Below, one piece after another: positions 54,928 to 64,000 of a stretch of DNA of 64,000 bases. The stretch is from the NCBI GenBank assembly GCA_003290165.1, contig QNQO01006947.1, forward strand, positions 1 through 64,000, given 5' to 3'. This DNA comes from Berberis thunbergii. Lineage: Eukaryota > Streptophyta > Magnoliopsida > Ranunculales > Berberidaceae. The notes below the pieces were generated by a model that saw only the letters and a list, made by a program, of their open reading frames with translations, ran no database searches and was not told where the DNA came from. The translations under genes and the position numbers were made by a program. Each line of letters opens with the position of its first letter. Position 1 is the first letter of the stretch.

Positions 54928-55240
54928 TCGCAGGTGCTGAATATTTGGCTTAAGATTGTAAGACCATTAAGTGCAGCAACAACTTCGTCTATTTTGGACC
55001 ATGAATCTCTTATAGTGTTGTAGCAACTCTGACTGGCTTCCTACACCATCCAAAACCAGTTCAGATTCTATACATTTAGGAACGGGGTGGTTTTTGGAGT
55101 TGCTTACTTGATAATCTTTGGTGACGACAGAAGCATAGCCATTTTGCGGAGTAATGTCATTAAAGTAAATAACCGGAGCTGATGATGCCTTTGCTCCCAA
55201 AGCAATATGTGGATATTTCAAGCGAAACCATGATGCCAAC
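54928..55240 (-). pseudogene. Captured fragment of a Pro-X carboxypeptidase (peptidase S28) gene
   Basis: Minus strand. Exon piece A (55108-55240) reads [45 protein letters not shown] intron of 67 bases (55041-55107) follows. Exon piece B (54928-55040) reads [18 protein letters not shown] then [15 protein letters not shown]. Residues join in frame across the intron. Plant lysosomal Pro-X carboxypeptidase-like proteins carry this block directly after the catalytic GGSYGG. The catalytic Ser motif itself is not preserved, and the rest of the enzyme is absent, so no peptidase is made. The retained intron indicates DNA-level capture, as in Pack-MULEs. It lies downstream of the hybrid-binding gene, antisense to it. 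Confidence 0.82.
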
Positions 55241-55244
55241 ACTA

Positions 55245-56742
55245 TATGATATACAGATCGAGTTGATCAATTTGCCAAACCATTCAAAGCAAATTATCAG
55301 TAATTTGACAAGATGGTCTGCAGACCTATTGTCATTTATTAAGAGCACATTCCCATATAGTAAGATGGGATTACTATATTTGAAAGAACCCCTCACATAT
55401 GCTATGATTTTGCATCAAATGTGTAGTCGTAATCTATGAGTCAAACGATCAAGAGTTTGTGTATAGTAGTATGTTTCGACCACCTCGGGACAGAACATTT
55501 GCCACAAATGTATGATATTGTACCAAGATGGTACCACAACATTTCGATCTCCTTTGCACACATTACATTAGATCTGCTGAGTTTACTCTGTATAAAAGAA
55601 GCAAGTCACAATTTTCTGAAGTAGCCAAAAGTGCAAAATTCAATGTTTCACCAACATATTGAGCTGATCTTAACAAGCCATATTAATGAAAAATGGAGCA
55701 AAGCCCTTACATTACATTCATTTCTTCTCCAAAACATTGCTAGTTTCCATTTCAGATTTCAAAAACAAAAACCACCAGAAAGAAAGAAAGATTTGTAAAT
55801 AGATATTTACATACAAACTCCAAAAGAGAAGATAAAATCTCTAACAACTTGCTAAACAAAACATGCAAAAAGACTGCCCAAAAAAACTCATCTGAAGACT
55901 GCTTACTAAACACAGGCTTTCTGGTGAAGCTAAGCACTAGAAATTCACAGGAAGACTGCGTAGAATTATTTGCCCAGAACAGAGTGATATTCCAAACTTA
56001 GTAGGAGCATTCTTGCCTCCGGAATACTGAATAATGTGCCATCCATCAGGGAATTTGCTGCAAACCAGGGAAGTAACGGACATGTGAGTACCCAAATCAT
56101 GAATGATTGCCACCAAAATTGATATTGAGCTAAGTTGAAACTGAATGGCAGAAGGTCATGAAACAATCAGATTCTTGTGATTAGAAACTAAAATTTTATT
56201 TCTAACTTTGACAATACACATTCAAAGCCCAGGCTGTGTAAGGAAACCTTGTTGACATTTATGTCGAACAATGTAAGGAACAAGGCTGATCAGTCCCTTT
56301 GTCATCTAGGATTGCAACCCTCTGCTGGAACTTGTGATAAAAACAGATGTAAAATGAAGCTTTATCAACTGGACAGCATGATTTGTGTATAACTCGAAAT
56401 TTGAAATGCCATACTACTTGAAAGGTTTAATTTTCTATAGATTGAGTACATCAACAGTAAAGGGACAAACTGCAGTTCTCATAGAGCATAAAATTGCCAT
56501 AACATTAACCCTTTCCACCATTCAATTCCATAACAAACATGATTTTGCACCCATGTAACTGATACAAAGACACAGGTGTGTGAAGCCCCCCTTGGAGAAT
56601 GGATACTGTAAAGCATTTCTACATTGTGTCTAAATTAAGATCCTATGTTCTATGATCAGACGAATAGTTGAGGTACTAAATGGAGTCTAAGACGATAACT
56701 TGGAAGAACAAGAAACTAACCTTACTTGAAAACATTTTGAAT
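55245..56742. other. MULE interior, no gene recognised
   Basis: About 1.5 kb between the two inward genes. On the minus strand near 55990-56090 a frame reads TSLVCSKFPDGWHIIQYSGGKN, which looks like coding sequence, perhaps a second captured exon, but I cannot name it. The remainder is AT-rich and may hold 3' UTRs. Confidence 0.4.
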
Positions 56743-59224
56743 TCACAACCAGCTATAGTCTGGCAACTCCATGTCGTTGTTTGAAGTTGGTGTCTGCCAA
56801 AATAAATAACTAAATAAATAATAAAGAATTGTACTGCAAAATAACTGCAATATTAGGAAATCATCAGTGCAATACCTGTGAGAGGAGCGAATAAATGTGA
56901 TTCATTCCTGATAATGCACCAGATTGTGACACAATTGTTTCATCCTTGAAGTCCACAAATACAAATCATAAGTAAACAATCATAAATGATAGTTACGCGT
57001 CAATAAATATATTAAAAACAAACCTGGGTATTTGGATTTATTGAATGCGGTGTCAAATATTTTGATCCTTCGAATCCACTCTGGGAACAACCCTACAAAT
57101 GACACGTGTCAAATATTCTAGACTTAAGTAATTAAATATTCAAATAAAACATATTGCAGAACATACCACATTTTTTGCTTGTTTATTTTTTTTTCCTTTG
57201 TAATGTTTTTCGAATCTTTTCATCTGTGGGTTGCATCCTTGAATTAGAGCGCCGGCCTTTGCTACGAACCGGTAATGGACTATAAAGGTTGGATTGCATC
57301 CCAGAACTAGTAGTGTTGGACCCAAATTCCATAAATCCATGTGAATCAACACCCTCATCACCATCATCAGTTTTGAGTTGGTCCATTTTCAAATTGATCC
57401 ATTCATGAACTTGGCATGTCTTCTTTTCATCCTCAGCGGCGTAGTCGGCCATTTCATAGAAGTGACTGCACATCTTGTCAAACCTTTCACTTTCAGGCTT
57501 CATTCCCCAATCTGAATAAACAATCTTAACCCTTCTATGAGCCCTCTTCACATCTTTCCTCCACATCCGAAGAACATATTTATCTGGTACAGCATGAATA
57601 TGGCTTTCAAGCATCACTTTCAATACATGTCTGCATAAGATCCCCTTGAACTCAAACAAACAATTGACAATTACACTTGATATTGAAGTCGCCAATGTTA
57701 AAATTTACTATAAAATTGACTGAACGTCGTCTATCTCCTATCACCAAATCTTGTCTAACAACGTATACCTCAAAGCCACTTTCATTTATAACTTTACTAC
57801 TTATTGTACAACATATATTCCCTGCTAGCTCGTGTTGGAACTCCTTAAATTTTTTTGTAGTGTAGGCAGTTTGAAATGTTTTCTCTATTGTATAAGGAGT
57901 AATGCAAGGGATCAGTCGGTTATATGATTTAAAGTCCGCTTCAGCTTCCTTTTGAACCTTACTTCGTAGTGCATTCTCATATTGTTCAACGAATTGCTTC
58001 AAAGTGGTCTTCGAGTTTACATTAACCATCAAAAAAAGCATTCATGCTTTCACTCCTTTGAGTTGAAGACATCCCCGCCCAAAAAGTAGATCTTTGATAT
58101 ATTGGCACCCAACGCATTCTTTCAAGATATAATCCTCTCAACCAATCATTTTCTTGCAGACAATATTTCTCAATGAAACCATGCCAATTTACTTCAAACT
58201 CTTCATGAGAAAAAGAATCGTAAACTGCTCTTTGCATTGCAAACTTTATTGCTTCATATTGATTGTAACCAGATAATTTTTCAGGCAACTTCTTCATAAT
58301 ATGCCACAAACACCATTTGTGTCGTGTGTTGGGAAATACAATTTCAACGGCTCTCTTCATTGCCCTATCTTGATCAGTGATTATTGCGGTCGGAGCATTG
58401 TCATTCATAGACACCAGCCAAGTTTTGAAAAGCCAAACAAACTCTTCAATGGTCTCACCACATATCAATCCACATCCCAAAAGAATTGACTGACCGTGAT
58501 GGTTCACCCCAACAAAGGGAGCAAATGGCATGTCATACTTATTCGTTAAGTATGTAGTGTCAAAGGTAACAACATCTCCAAACTCCTTGTAAGCTGCTCT
58601 ACTCCATGGATCAGCCCAAAAGACATTTCTCAATCTCCCTTTATTGTCCAAATCCATCATATAAAAGAAATTAGCATTGTTAGCTTGCATTTTTTGGAAG
58701 TAGTTATGAATGGCCTCCGCATCCCCCTCCCCAAGTCTCAACTTCCTCATTTTATCCAGATAATTGTAACAATCTTTCTGAGAAAATTGCAGATTATCAT
58801 GACCACCAGCTTCAACCACACATGAAGTAAAATTCTTATTTGGCCTAATACCTACCCTATCATTATAATCTAGCTTCTTCTTCGCATATGAGCTCATAAC
58901 TCTATTTTTCGGATAAAATTTTGATTTGTTGGGGCTCAATTCATGATTGTGAGCTACTGTTACTTTTGTCACTAACACATCACCATCAGATAGTATTTTA
59001 CCTCTAATTTTAGCCATACATCCACATTTAGCTGTACCCCGCATGTTTATAACACTTTGTGATTGACTTCTATGCTGCCCAGACCGACCACATGCAAGCG
59101 TTAAGAATATAGTTTTTCCATTTTCATCTTTTTTCTGTATTTTTACTTTCACTGGAAATCCTTTTTTATAGACATAATCATAATAATAATAACGTTTGTA
59201 CTCATCAATGTCGCTGAATTTCAT
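56743..59224 (-). pseudogene. FAR1/FHY3-type MULE transposase, four coding exons
   Basis: Exon 1 starts MKFSDIDEYKRYYYYDY, a FAR1 DNA-binding domain with zinc ligands (LACGRSG, KCGCMAK, HNHEL). The MULE DDE core follows: VVTFDTTYLTNKYDMPFA (Asp), TAIITDQDRAMKRAV (Asp), WCLWHIMKKL and WVPIYQRSTFWAGMSSTQRSESMNAFFDG (Glu region). A SWIM zinc finger comes next (CNC...FEFKGILCRHV). Small 3' exons 57024-57092, 56876-56944 and 56743-56793 have GT-AG borders and end PDYSWL. Breaks: an extra A near 58024 (FFDG/VNSKTTL), a tandem GTTT duplication near 57657 inside the SWIM motif, and one A too many in A9 near 57190. An upstream Met at about 59256 is one A out of frame. The GTTT duplication is the break least like a read error, so this copy may be dead. 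Confidence 0.85.
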
Positions 59225-59300
59225 CCCTTCTGTAGGATCCCTTATCTCTTCTAAATTTTTTCATTCTCCATCAATTCAATATCTTCTACACTATCTATCC

Positions 59301-59310
59301 CTTATATACC
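59301..59310 (-). promoter_or_regulatory. TATA box of the MULE transposase
   Basis: Minus-strand GGTATATAAG lies about 75 bases before the chosen start codon and 45 before the out-of-frame upstream Met. Confidence 0.5.
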
Positions 59311-59439
59311 TATTAAAGGAGTAGTTATCATCAGATATGTAATTTTTGAAATGTTTTACAACTACGCTAAAATTATGATTGATTTATACAAAAAATAAAT
59401 TTGACAAAATCTAAACAAATCTATTTTTTTAATAAAAAT

Positions 59440-60117
59440 TATGCAGGATTATCATGAATTTCAGTAGCATAATTTAACAAAATTTGAACATACAAAAATT
59501 TCAACATGCAAAAATTTGAACAAGAATTTCAGTAGCATAATTTCAACATACAAAAATTTCAGTAGCATAATTTCAGGGTATAAATATGCAGGATTATCTG
59601 ATTTCAGGATTATCTGATGATGGTGAAAATTGATCAAAAATTGCAATTTATCGACATTCAGAGCAAATTGATCAGAAATTATGCTACTGAAAATTGATAA
59701 AAATTAGCCCTAATTTTCAAGTTAAACAAAAAGAGTTTGAAATTACATACCAGAAGAAGGAGGAGGAGGAGCAGTGCGAGGAGGAAGAGGAGCATGAGCA
59801 GGCACGAGGAGGAGGAGGAGCAGGAGCAGGCGCGAGGAGGAGGAGCAGTCGAGGAGTCGAGCGGTCGAGGAGTCGATGAGGAGTAGATGGGGAGTCGATG
59901 ACTCGTCGAGGAGGTGAGGAGGAGTCGATGAAGAACTGAAATTTTTGCTTTGCTTAAGAGTGAAGAACTGAAGCTGAAGTGAAGAACTGAAGAACAAATT
60001 TTTTTGGTAAGAGTGGGTTTCTCCTCTTCCACGTGCGAGACACCCTCCCAAAGGCACGTGCTTGGGAGGGTCCGTCCCATGAGACGGGCTGTGAGGACGG
60101 GCCAGCTAGAATTTCTC
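59440..60117. repeat. Right long terminal inverted repeat of the MULE
   Basis: Reverse complement of the left arm, including the CTCCTCCTG array and the outer 80 bases with only about five mismatches by eye. A splice-donor-like TTCTTCTG/GTATGTAA occurs in both arms, so each gene may carry a 5' UTR intron donated by its arm. Confidence 0.88.
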
Positions 60118-60127
60118 ATGGGAGTTT

Positions 60128-62527
60128 ATAATTAGGAAATTATTTAATTGCTTTTTATCATATTATTGTCTTGTTGACCTCCCGTTCCCCACTAAAAGAA
60201 GTATTTTGCATGAAATTTTCATTCAAACACTGAACTTCCAAACTATTTGAGTGATCTTGAACATTAATATGTCATTCCAGTACCAATCTCATAATATTTT
60301 TCCTCTTATGAGATTGAGATGTGAGCTTTACGGTGCAGAAGGTTAAGTATAGAGTAGTTAATGTAATATTATGATTAAAAGAGGTCTTTTATCTACTTCA
60401 GCGCCCAGTCATCATCAAACATTTTGGTACTGCGCCCTCTCAAAGACCACAAGAGAAGAGAGACTTTCAAAAATAAATAAATGAAAACAATAAAGGAGGA
60501 AGCTTGCTAGCAAATTGCTAAACTTATCTATGTTGCAACATCATTAATAGGCAATCTGTCAATGCTCTTAGCCAAAGAACAAATAATGAAACAGATTTGA
60601 ATACAAAACTATATATTTATTTTGAATAGGGAGGGGGGTAGAGTAATTAGTTGCATTTTTTGCCAGTAAATCTGGTGCATATTATCATAACAGCATCAAA
60701 GGTAAATAAATACCGTATAATAACAATGTTCACGTATTTATAAAATTTCCCTCTAGAAACTTGACCTTAATTTTGTGTGCAGATGATGAAATTAAATACC
60801 ATCCTCGTCAGCTTGGTTTCAATTTGGTATGAACTCCACATTGTTTGAAATTATAAACTTGTCCCCTGTTGCCTAGGATGACATAACATAATTTTAATTC
60901 TTTAGGATAAAACATTGTATACAATCCTATCTCTTGTTATTAGTAACAGTAAAAATAAGAAATCAAAATGAAAGATTACAGTGAAAGCATGTAAATTTTT
61001 TTTTATAGATGCTAGTTTGTGAGCAAAATGTTGAACACAAAATGAAATATGAAATATGAAATATTGTCAATGCTCTAGAGTCCACAATGGATTAGCGTAG
61101 ACTTGTCCCAAGAATCTATGTAGTTAAATCGTTAATCAGACCCTAAACAGTTAAGGAGGAATATGAGATTAATTGGACTATATTTTATAAACATATTTCC
61201 GTTATCCTTTGAAGCAATATGTTTACTTCAAGAAAAAAATTAATGTGTATTGAACATCACTTGTCACAATTTAAGGCAAATTATAACAACATTAAGAATT
61301 CAATATAGATAAAAGGTGCAACTTTATACTCTTTAATTTTGTTCATTATTCATTTGGTAGTTCTATCTTCTCTTCTCACACACACACATATATCATTTTT
61401 CTTTCTTTAGCCTATTCACACACTCTTAGTATTGCCTTATGGATATGTATTAATGAAGCTAAGGCAAAAAAAAAAAAAAAAAAACTTGATTTTTTTCTCA
61501 TTTGTTTATTAGGCATTGTCATGGACTGATTAATCGGTGAGTTTTGAAAGTGACAGTAAATCAACAAAAAATCGTCGATTACTCAGCCAATGAACTATTC
61601 GAACGATTAATGCAAAAAAATGCAACGCTCCACTAGCGAGAAGAGATTTATCGCGGATTTAATTACACAGTGAGGACTACACTACTGTGTCTGACACATT
61701 AGTTAGCAATGGTTTAGAAGATTTATCTCGGGTTTAGTCAGCTCCTCAAGGGTACATTCTCACAACTCTATAGTTTAGATTGCAATTTGCAATAGTACAC
61801 GATGCAAGTTGGATTATAAATTATTCAAACCTAACATAGACCAGATCTCGGTGAAATTTTCACACAATGATAGTTTTGTTAACTCCGTCTTATTCACTTT
61901 GACGATGTTTGAAGTTTAGAAATAATGTATAATATTTCGTGATATGCACATTTACATTGACAATTTGACATGGTTATCAAAGGCATGACTAATTCTTTTT
62001 ACCAATGCTGCAAAGGCTGGTTTGCTGCATCAGAAAATATATAAATTGTGTGATGGTATTAAAATAAAGACAAATGTTTAAACACACATAGCACATAGTC
62101 AATAAGCTAAGAAAAGATACTGATTGATTATTCAGAAATTTATTCCCTTAAAAACATTAATTTTTTGTGTTTTTCCTTCTTTTCTTTTTTTTTTGTGGGG
62201 GGTGGTGGGGGGTGAAAATATGTGTTGATTATGGTTGATATTGAGGAATTAGCACAAAAAACACGATCCTAGTAGGGTTCCAGTAAGTGGTTGAACATAT
62301 TCTCAGAGAAGCATACATCACATTTGATATTGAATTCAACTATTACATCATACATACATGCAGGCCAGAAATGAAAGAGTCAGTCAAGTGAAACACAGGC
62401 CGGTGGCAATAGAAACATGGTGGGCATTACAAGAAGGTCAATGGGTTAGTAGGCTCCAAGTATTTCAGAGTTGCCAATTTGGGATTAGATTATAGTATAA
62501 CTGAAATTTTCCTATTGAAAGGGTGAC
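60128..62527. other. Intergenic DNA upstream of the extensin gene
   Basis: No gene seen. Contains an A19 run near 61467, a short CACACACACA near 61380 and a GGGGGGTGGTGGGGGG block near 62198. The last part should contain extensin upstream control sequence. Confidence 0.5.
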
Positions 62528-62537
62528 TATATATATG
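62528..62537 (+). promoter_or_regulatory. TATA box of the extensin gene
   Basis: CTATATATAT lies about 100 bases before the extensin start codon, giving a 5' UTR of about 70 bases if transcription begins 30 bases downstream. Confidence 0.65.
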
Positions 62538-62632
62538 GGAGATTAAACAGCAAACCACATTCAACTAGTCTTTCAATCTGTTCACTACTCTACAGGGTGA
62601 TCAGCTTGGGTTCAGTCATTGGCTCTGCAGAG

Positions 62633-64000
62633 ATGGCAAGGCTTTGGCCAAGCATGCTATATGCTTTGGCTGTTTGCTTCATAGCAACCATTGTGGACGC
62701 AGATGAAACTTACACCCATTCCTCTCTACCAACTGATTCTTATATGAAATCTCCACCATCACCCCCTTCTAAATACTACTACAACTCACCGCCCCCACCC
62801 ATGGTATATCGCTATAAACCACCTCCTCCACCATCACCCCCTTCTAAATACTATTACAACTCACCACCCCCACCCATGGTATATCGCTACAAATCACCTC
62901 CTCCACCATCACCGGTGTACCACTACAAATCTCCAACCCCACCAATTGTGTATAGCTACAAATCACCACCACCACTGTTATTGCCTCCATATTATTACAA
63001 ACCTCCACCTCCACCATCTCCATCACCGCCGCCTCCATATATTTACAACTCACCACCTCCACCATCGCCATCACCACCTCCTCCATACATTTACAACTCA
63101 TCTCCACCCCCATCACCATCACCACCTCCTCCTTACATTTACAAGTCTCCTTCACCACCATCTCCATCCCCACCTCCTCCATACATTTACAACTCACCTC
63201 CATCCTCATCACCATCACCACCTCCTCCCTACATTTACAAGTCTCCTCCACCACCATCTCCATCCCCACCACCTCCATACATTTACAACTCCCCTCCACC
63301 TCCACCACCATCACCATCACCACCACCTCCCTACATTTACAAGTCTCCTCCACTACCATCTCCAACCCCACCTCCTCCATACATTTACAAGTCTCCTCCA
63401 CTACCATCTCCATCCCCACCTCCTCCATACATTTACAAGTCTCCTCCACCACCATCTCCATCCCCACCTCCTCCCTACATTTACAAGTCACCTCCACCCT
63501 CATCACCATCACCACCTCCTCCCTACATTTACAACTCTCCTCCACCACCATCTCCATCCCCACCTCCTCCCTACATTTACAAGTCACCTCCACCCCCATC
63601 ACCATCACCACCTCCTCCCTACATTTACAAGTCTCCTCCACCACCATCTCCATCCCCACCTCCTCCATACATTTACAAATCTCCTCCACCACCATCTCCA
63701 TCCCCACCTCCTCCCTACATTTACAAGTCACCTCCACCCCCATCAACATCACCACCTCCTCCCTACATTTACAAGTCTCCTCCACCACCATCTCCATCCC
63801 CACCTCCTCCCTACATTTACAAGTCTCCTCCATCCCTACCTCCTCCATACATTTACAACTCACCTCCACCCCCATCACCATCACCACCTTCTCCCTACAT
63901 TTACAAGTCTCCTCCACCACCATCTCCATCCCCACCTCCTCCATACATTTACAACTCCCCTCCACCTCCACCACCATCACCATCACCACCTCCTCCCTAC
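62633..64000 (+). CDS. Extensin, classical Ser-Pro cell-wall glycoprotein (3' end outside window)
   Basis: 456 codons open to the window edge. Residues 1-24 ([23 protein letters not shown]) are a signal peptide, so the product enters the secretory path to the cell wall. After a short acidic start (DETYTHSS) come SPPPP-type repeats. The first have [15 protein letters not shown], then about 15-20 units alternate [16 protein letters not shown] and [16 protein letters not shown]. In extensins, Ser-Pro(3-5) prolines are hydroxylated and arabinosylated, YxY motifs form isodityrosine links, and Lys balances pectin charge. All those features are visible. Some units vary (SPPLPS, SPPSSS). The repeat DNA makes copy number easy to miscount, so the assembled length should be treated with care. 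A Leu/Ala secretory leader and no intron fit the family. Confidence 0.95.
   Translation, partial: MARLWPSMLYALAVCFIATIVDADETYTHSSLPTDSYMKSPPSPPSKYYYNSPPPPMVYRYKPPPPPSPPSKYYYNSPPPPMVYRYKSPPPPSPVYHYKSPTPPIVYSYKSPPPLLLPPYYYKPPPPPSPSPPPPYIYNSPPPPSPSPPPPYIYNSSPPPSPSPPPPYIYKSPSPPSPSPPPPYIYNSPPSSSPSPPPPYIYKSPPPPSPSPPPPYIYNSPPPPPPSPSPPPPYIYKSPPLPSPTPPPPYIYKSPPLPSPSPPPPYIYKSPPPPSPSPPPPYIYKSPPPSSPSPPPPYIYNSPPPPSPSPPPPYIYKSPPPPSPSPPPPYIYKSPPPPSPSPPPPYIYKSPPPPSPSPPPPYIYKSPPPPSTSPPPPYIYKSPPPPSPSPPPPYIYKSPPSLPPPYIYNSPPPPSPSPPSPYIYKSPPPPSPSPPPPYIYNSPPPPPPSPSPPPPY

Larger units (their letters stand above)
53423..60117. mobile_element. Complete Mutator-like element (MULE) with two convergent genes
   Basis: 6.7 kb bounded by long inverted repeats. 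Outer ends are CAAAAATTCTAGCTGGCCCG and, reversed, GAGAAATTCTAGCTGGCCCG. The flanking direct repeat ATGGGAGTTT (53413-53422, 60118-60127) is 10 bp, in the MULE range (usually 9). Inside are a plus-strand gene (54371-54760) coding an RNase H1 hybrid-binding domain with a membrane anchor, a captured serine-carboxypeptidase fragment (54928-55240), and a minus-strand FAR1-type transposase (56743-59224). The two genes read inward from opposite ends, as mudrA and mudrB do in MuDR. The stretch 55245-56740 is unassigned. Confidence 0.9.

Noticed and set aside
62844..63989. 381-codon minus-strand open frame rich in CKC and EEV repeats
   Set aside because: It is the antisense shadow of the extensin repeats. 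The plus strand has a signal peptide and textbook extensin units.

Overview
The window is nuclear DNA of a flowering plant, most likely a eudicot. Evidence: a classical Ser-Pro extensin gene, a spliced glutathionyl-hydroquinone reductase gene with a plastid-type leader, a chloroplast-type PPR fragment, FAR1-type and PIF-type transposases, GT-AG introns, and plant LTR retrotransposons primed by initiator-Met tRNA (TGGTATCAGAGC). I cannot name the species. Most of the 64 kb is transposable elements, many nested, in AT-rich DNA. Only two ordinary host genes are clear: the hydroquinone reductase (31743-37812, minus, three exons) and an extensin (62633 to beyond the right edge, plus).

Layout. 1-793: no gene. 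794-1975: hAT-like element carrying ubiquitin-conjugating-enzyme and ribosomal-protein-L23a fragments. 1977-3410: tandem array of miniature LTR units (TRIM-like). 4440-5405: two hAT-type copies. 5406-7480: Ty3/gypsy gag relic. 8489-13052: young Ty1/copia element (minus). 13523-20976: PIF/Harbinger-type element with a Myb/SANT ORF1, a large internal palindrome and a captured PPR fragment. 23470-24005: LINE relic. 24275-25176: Lemi1/pogo-like element. 25474-30896: Ty3/gypsy chromovirus (minus) with a perfect 5-bp target duplication. 31743-37812: hydroquinone reductase; its 4.6-kb intron 2 holds a LINE ORF1 relic that is itself interrupted by a hAT element. 38184-38798 and 39106-39713: two non-autonomous hAT elements with perfect 8-bp duplications. 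40150-44240: diverged duplication broken by a CACTA-like MITE, which is broken by a short LTR element. 44618-45085: copia RT relic. 46339-52934: second copia element (minus). 53423-60117: complete Mutator-like element (MULE). 60128-62632: intergenic DNA and extensin promoter. 62633-64000: extensin.

The most unusual system is the MULE. It has long inverted ends and a 10-bp target duplication. Two genes read inward from opposite ends: a FAR1-type transposase with four coding exons (minus) and a 129-residue protein with an RNase H1 hybrid-binding (viroplasmin-type) domain plus a C-terminal membrane anchor (plus). The layout recalls mudrA/mudrB of maize MuDR, with a different second gene. It also carries a spliced fragment of a peptidase S28 gene.

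Nearly every frameshift I could localise, in host and transposon genes alike, is a one-base change in a short homopolymer, usually one base missing. This points to consensus errors, so several broken genes here may be intact in the real genome.
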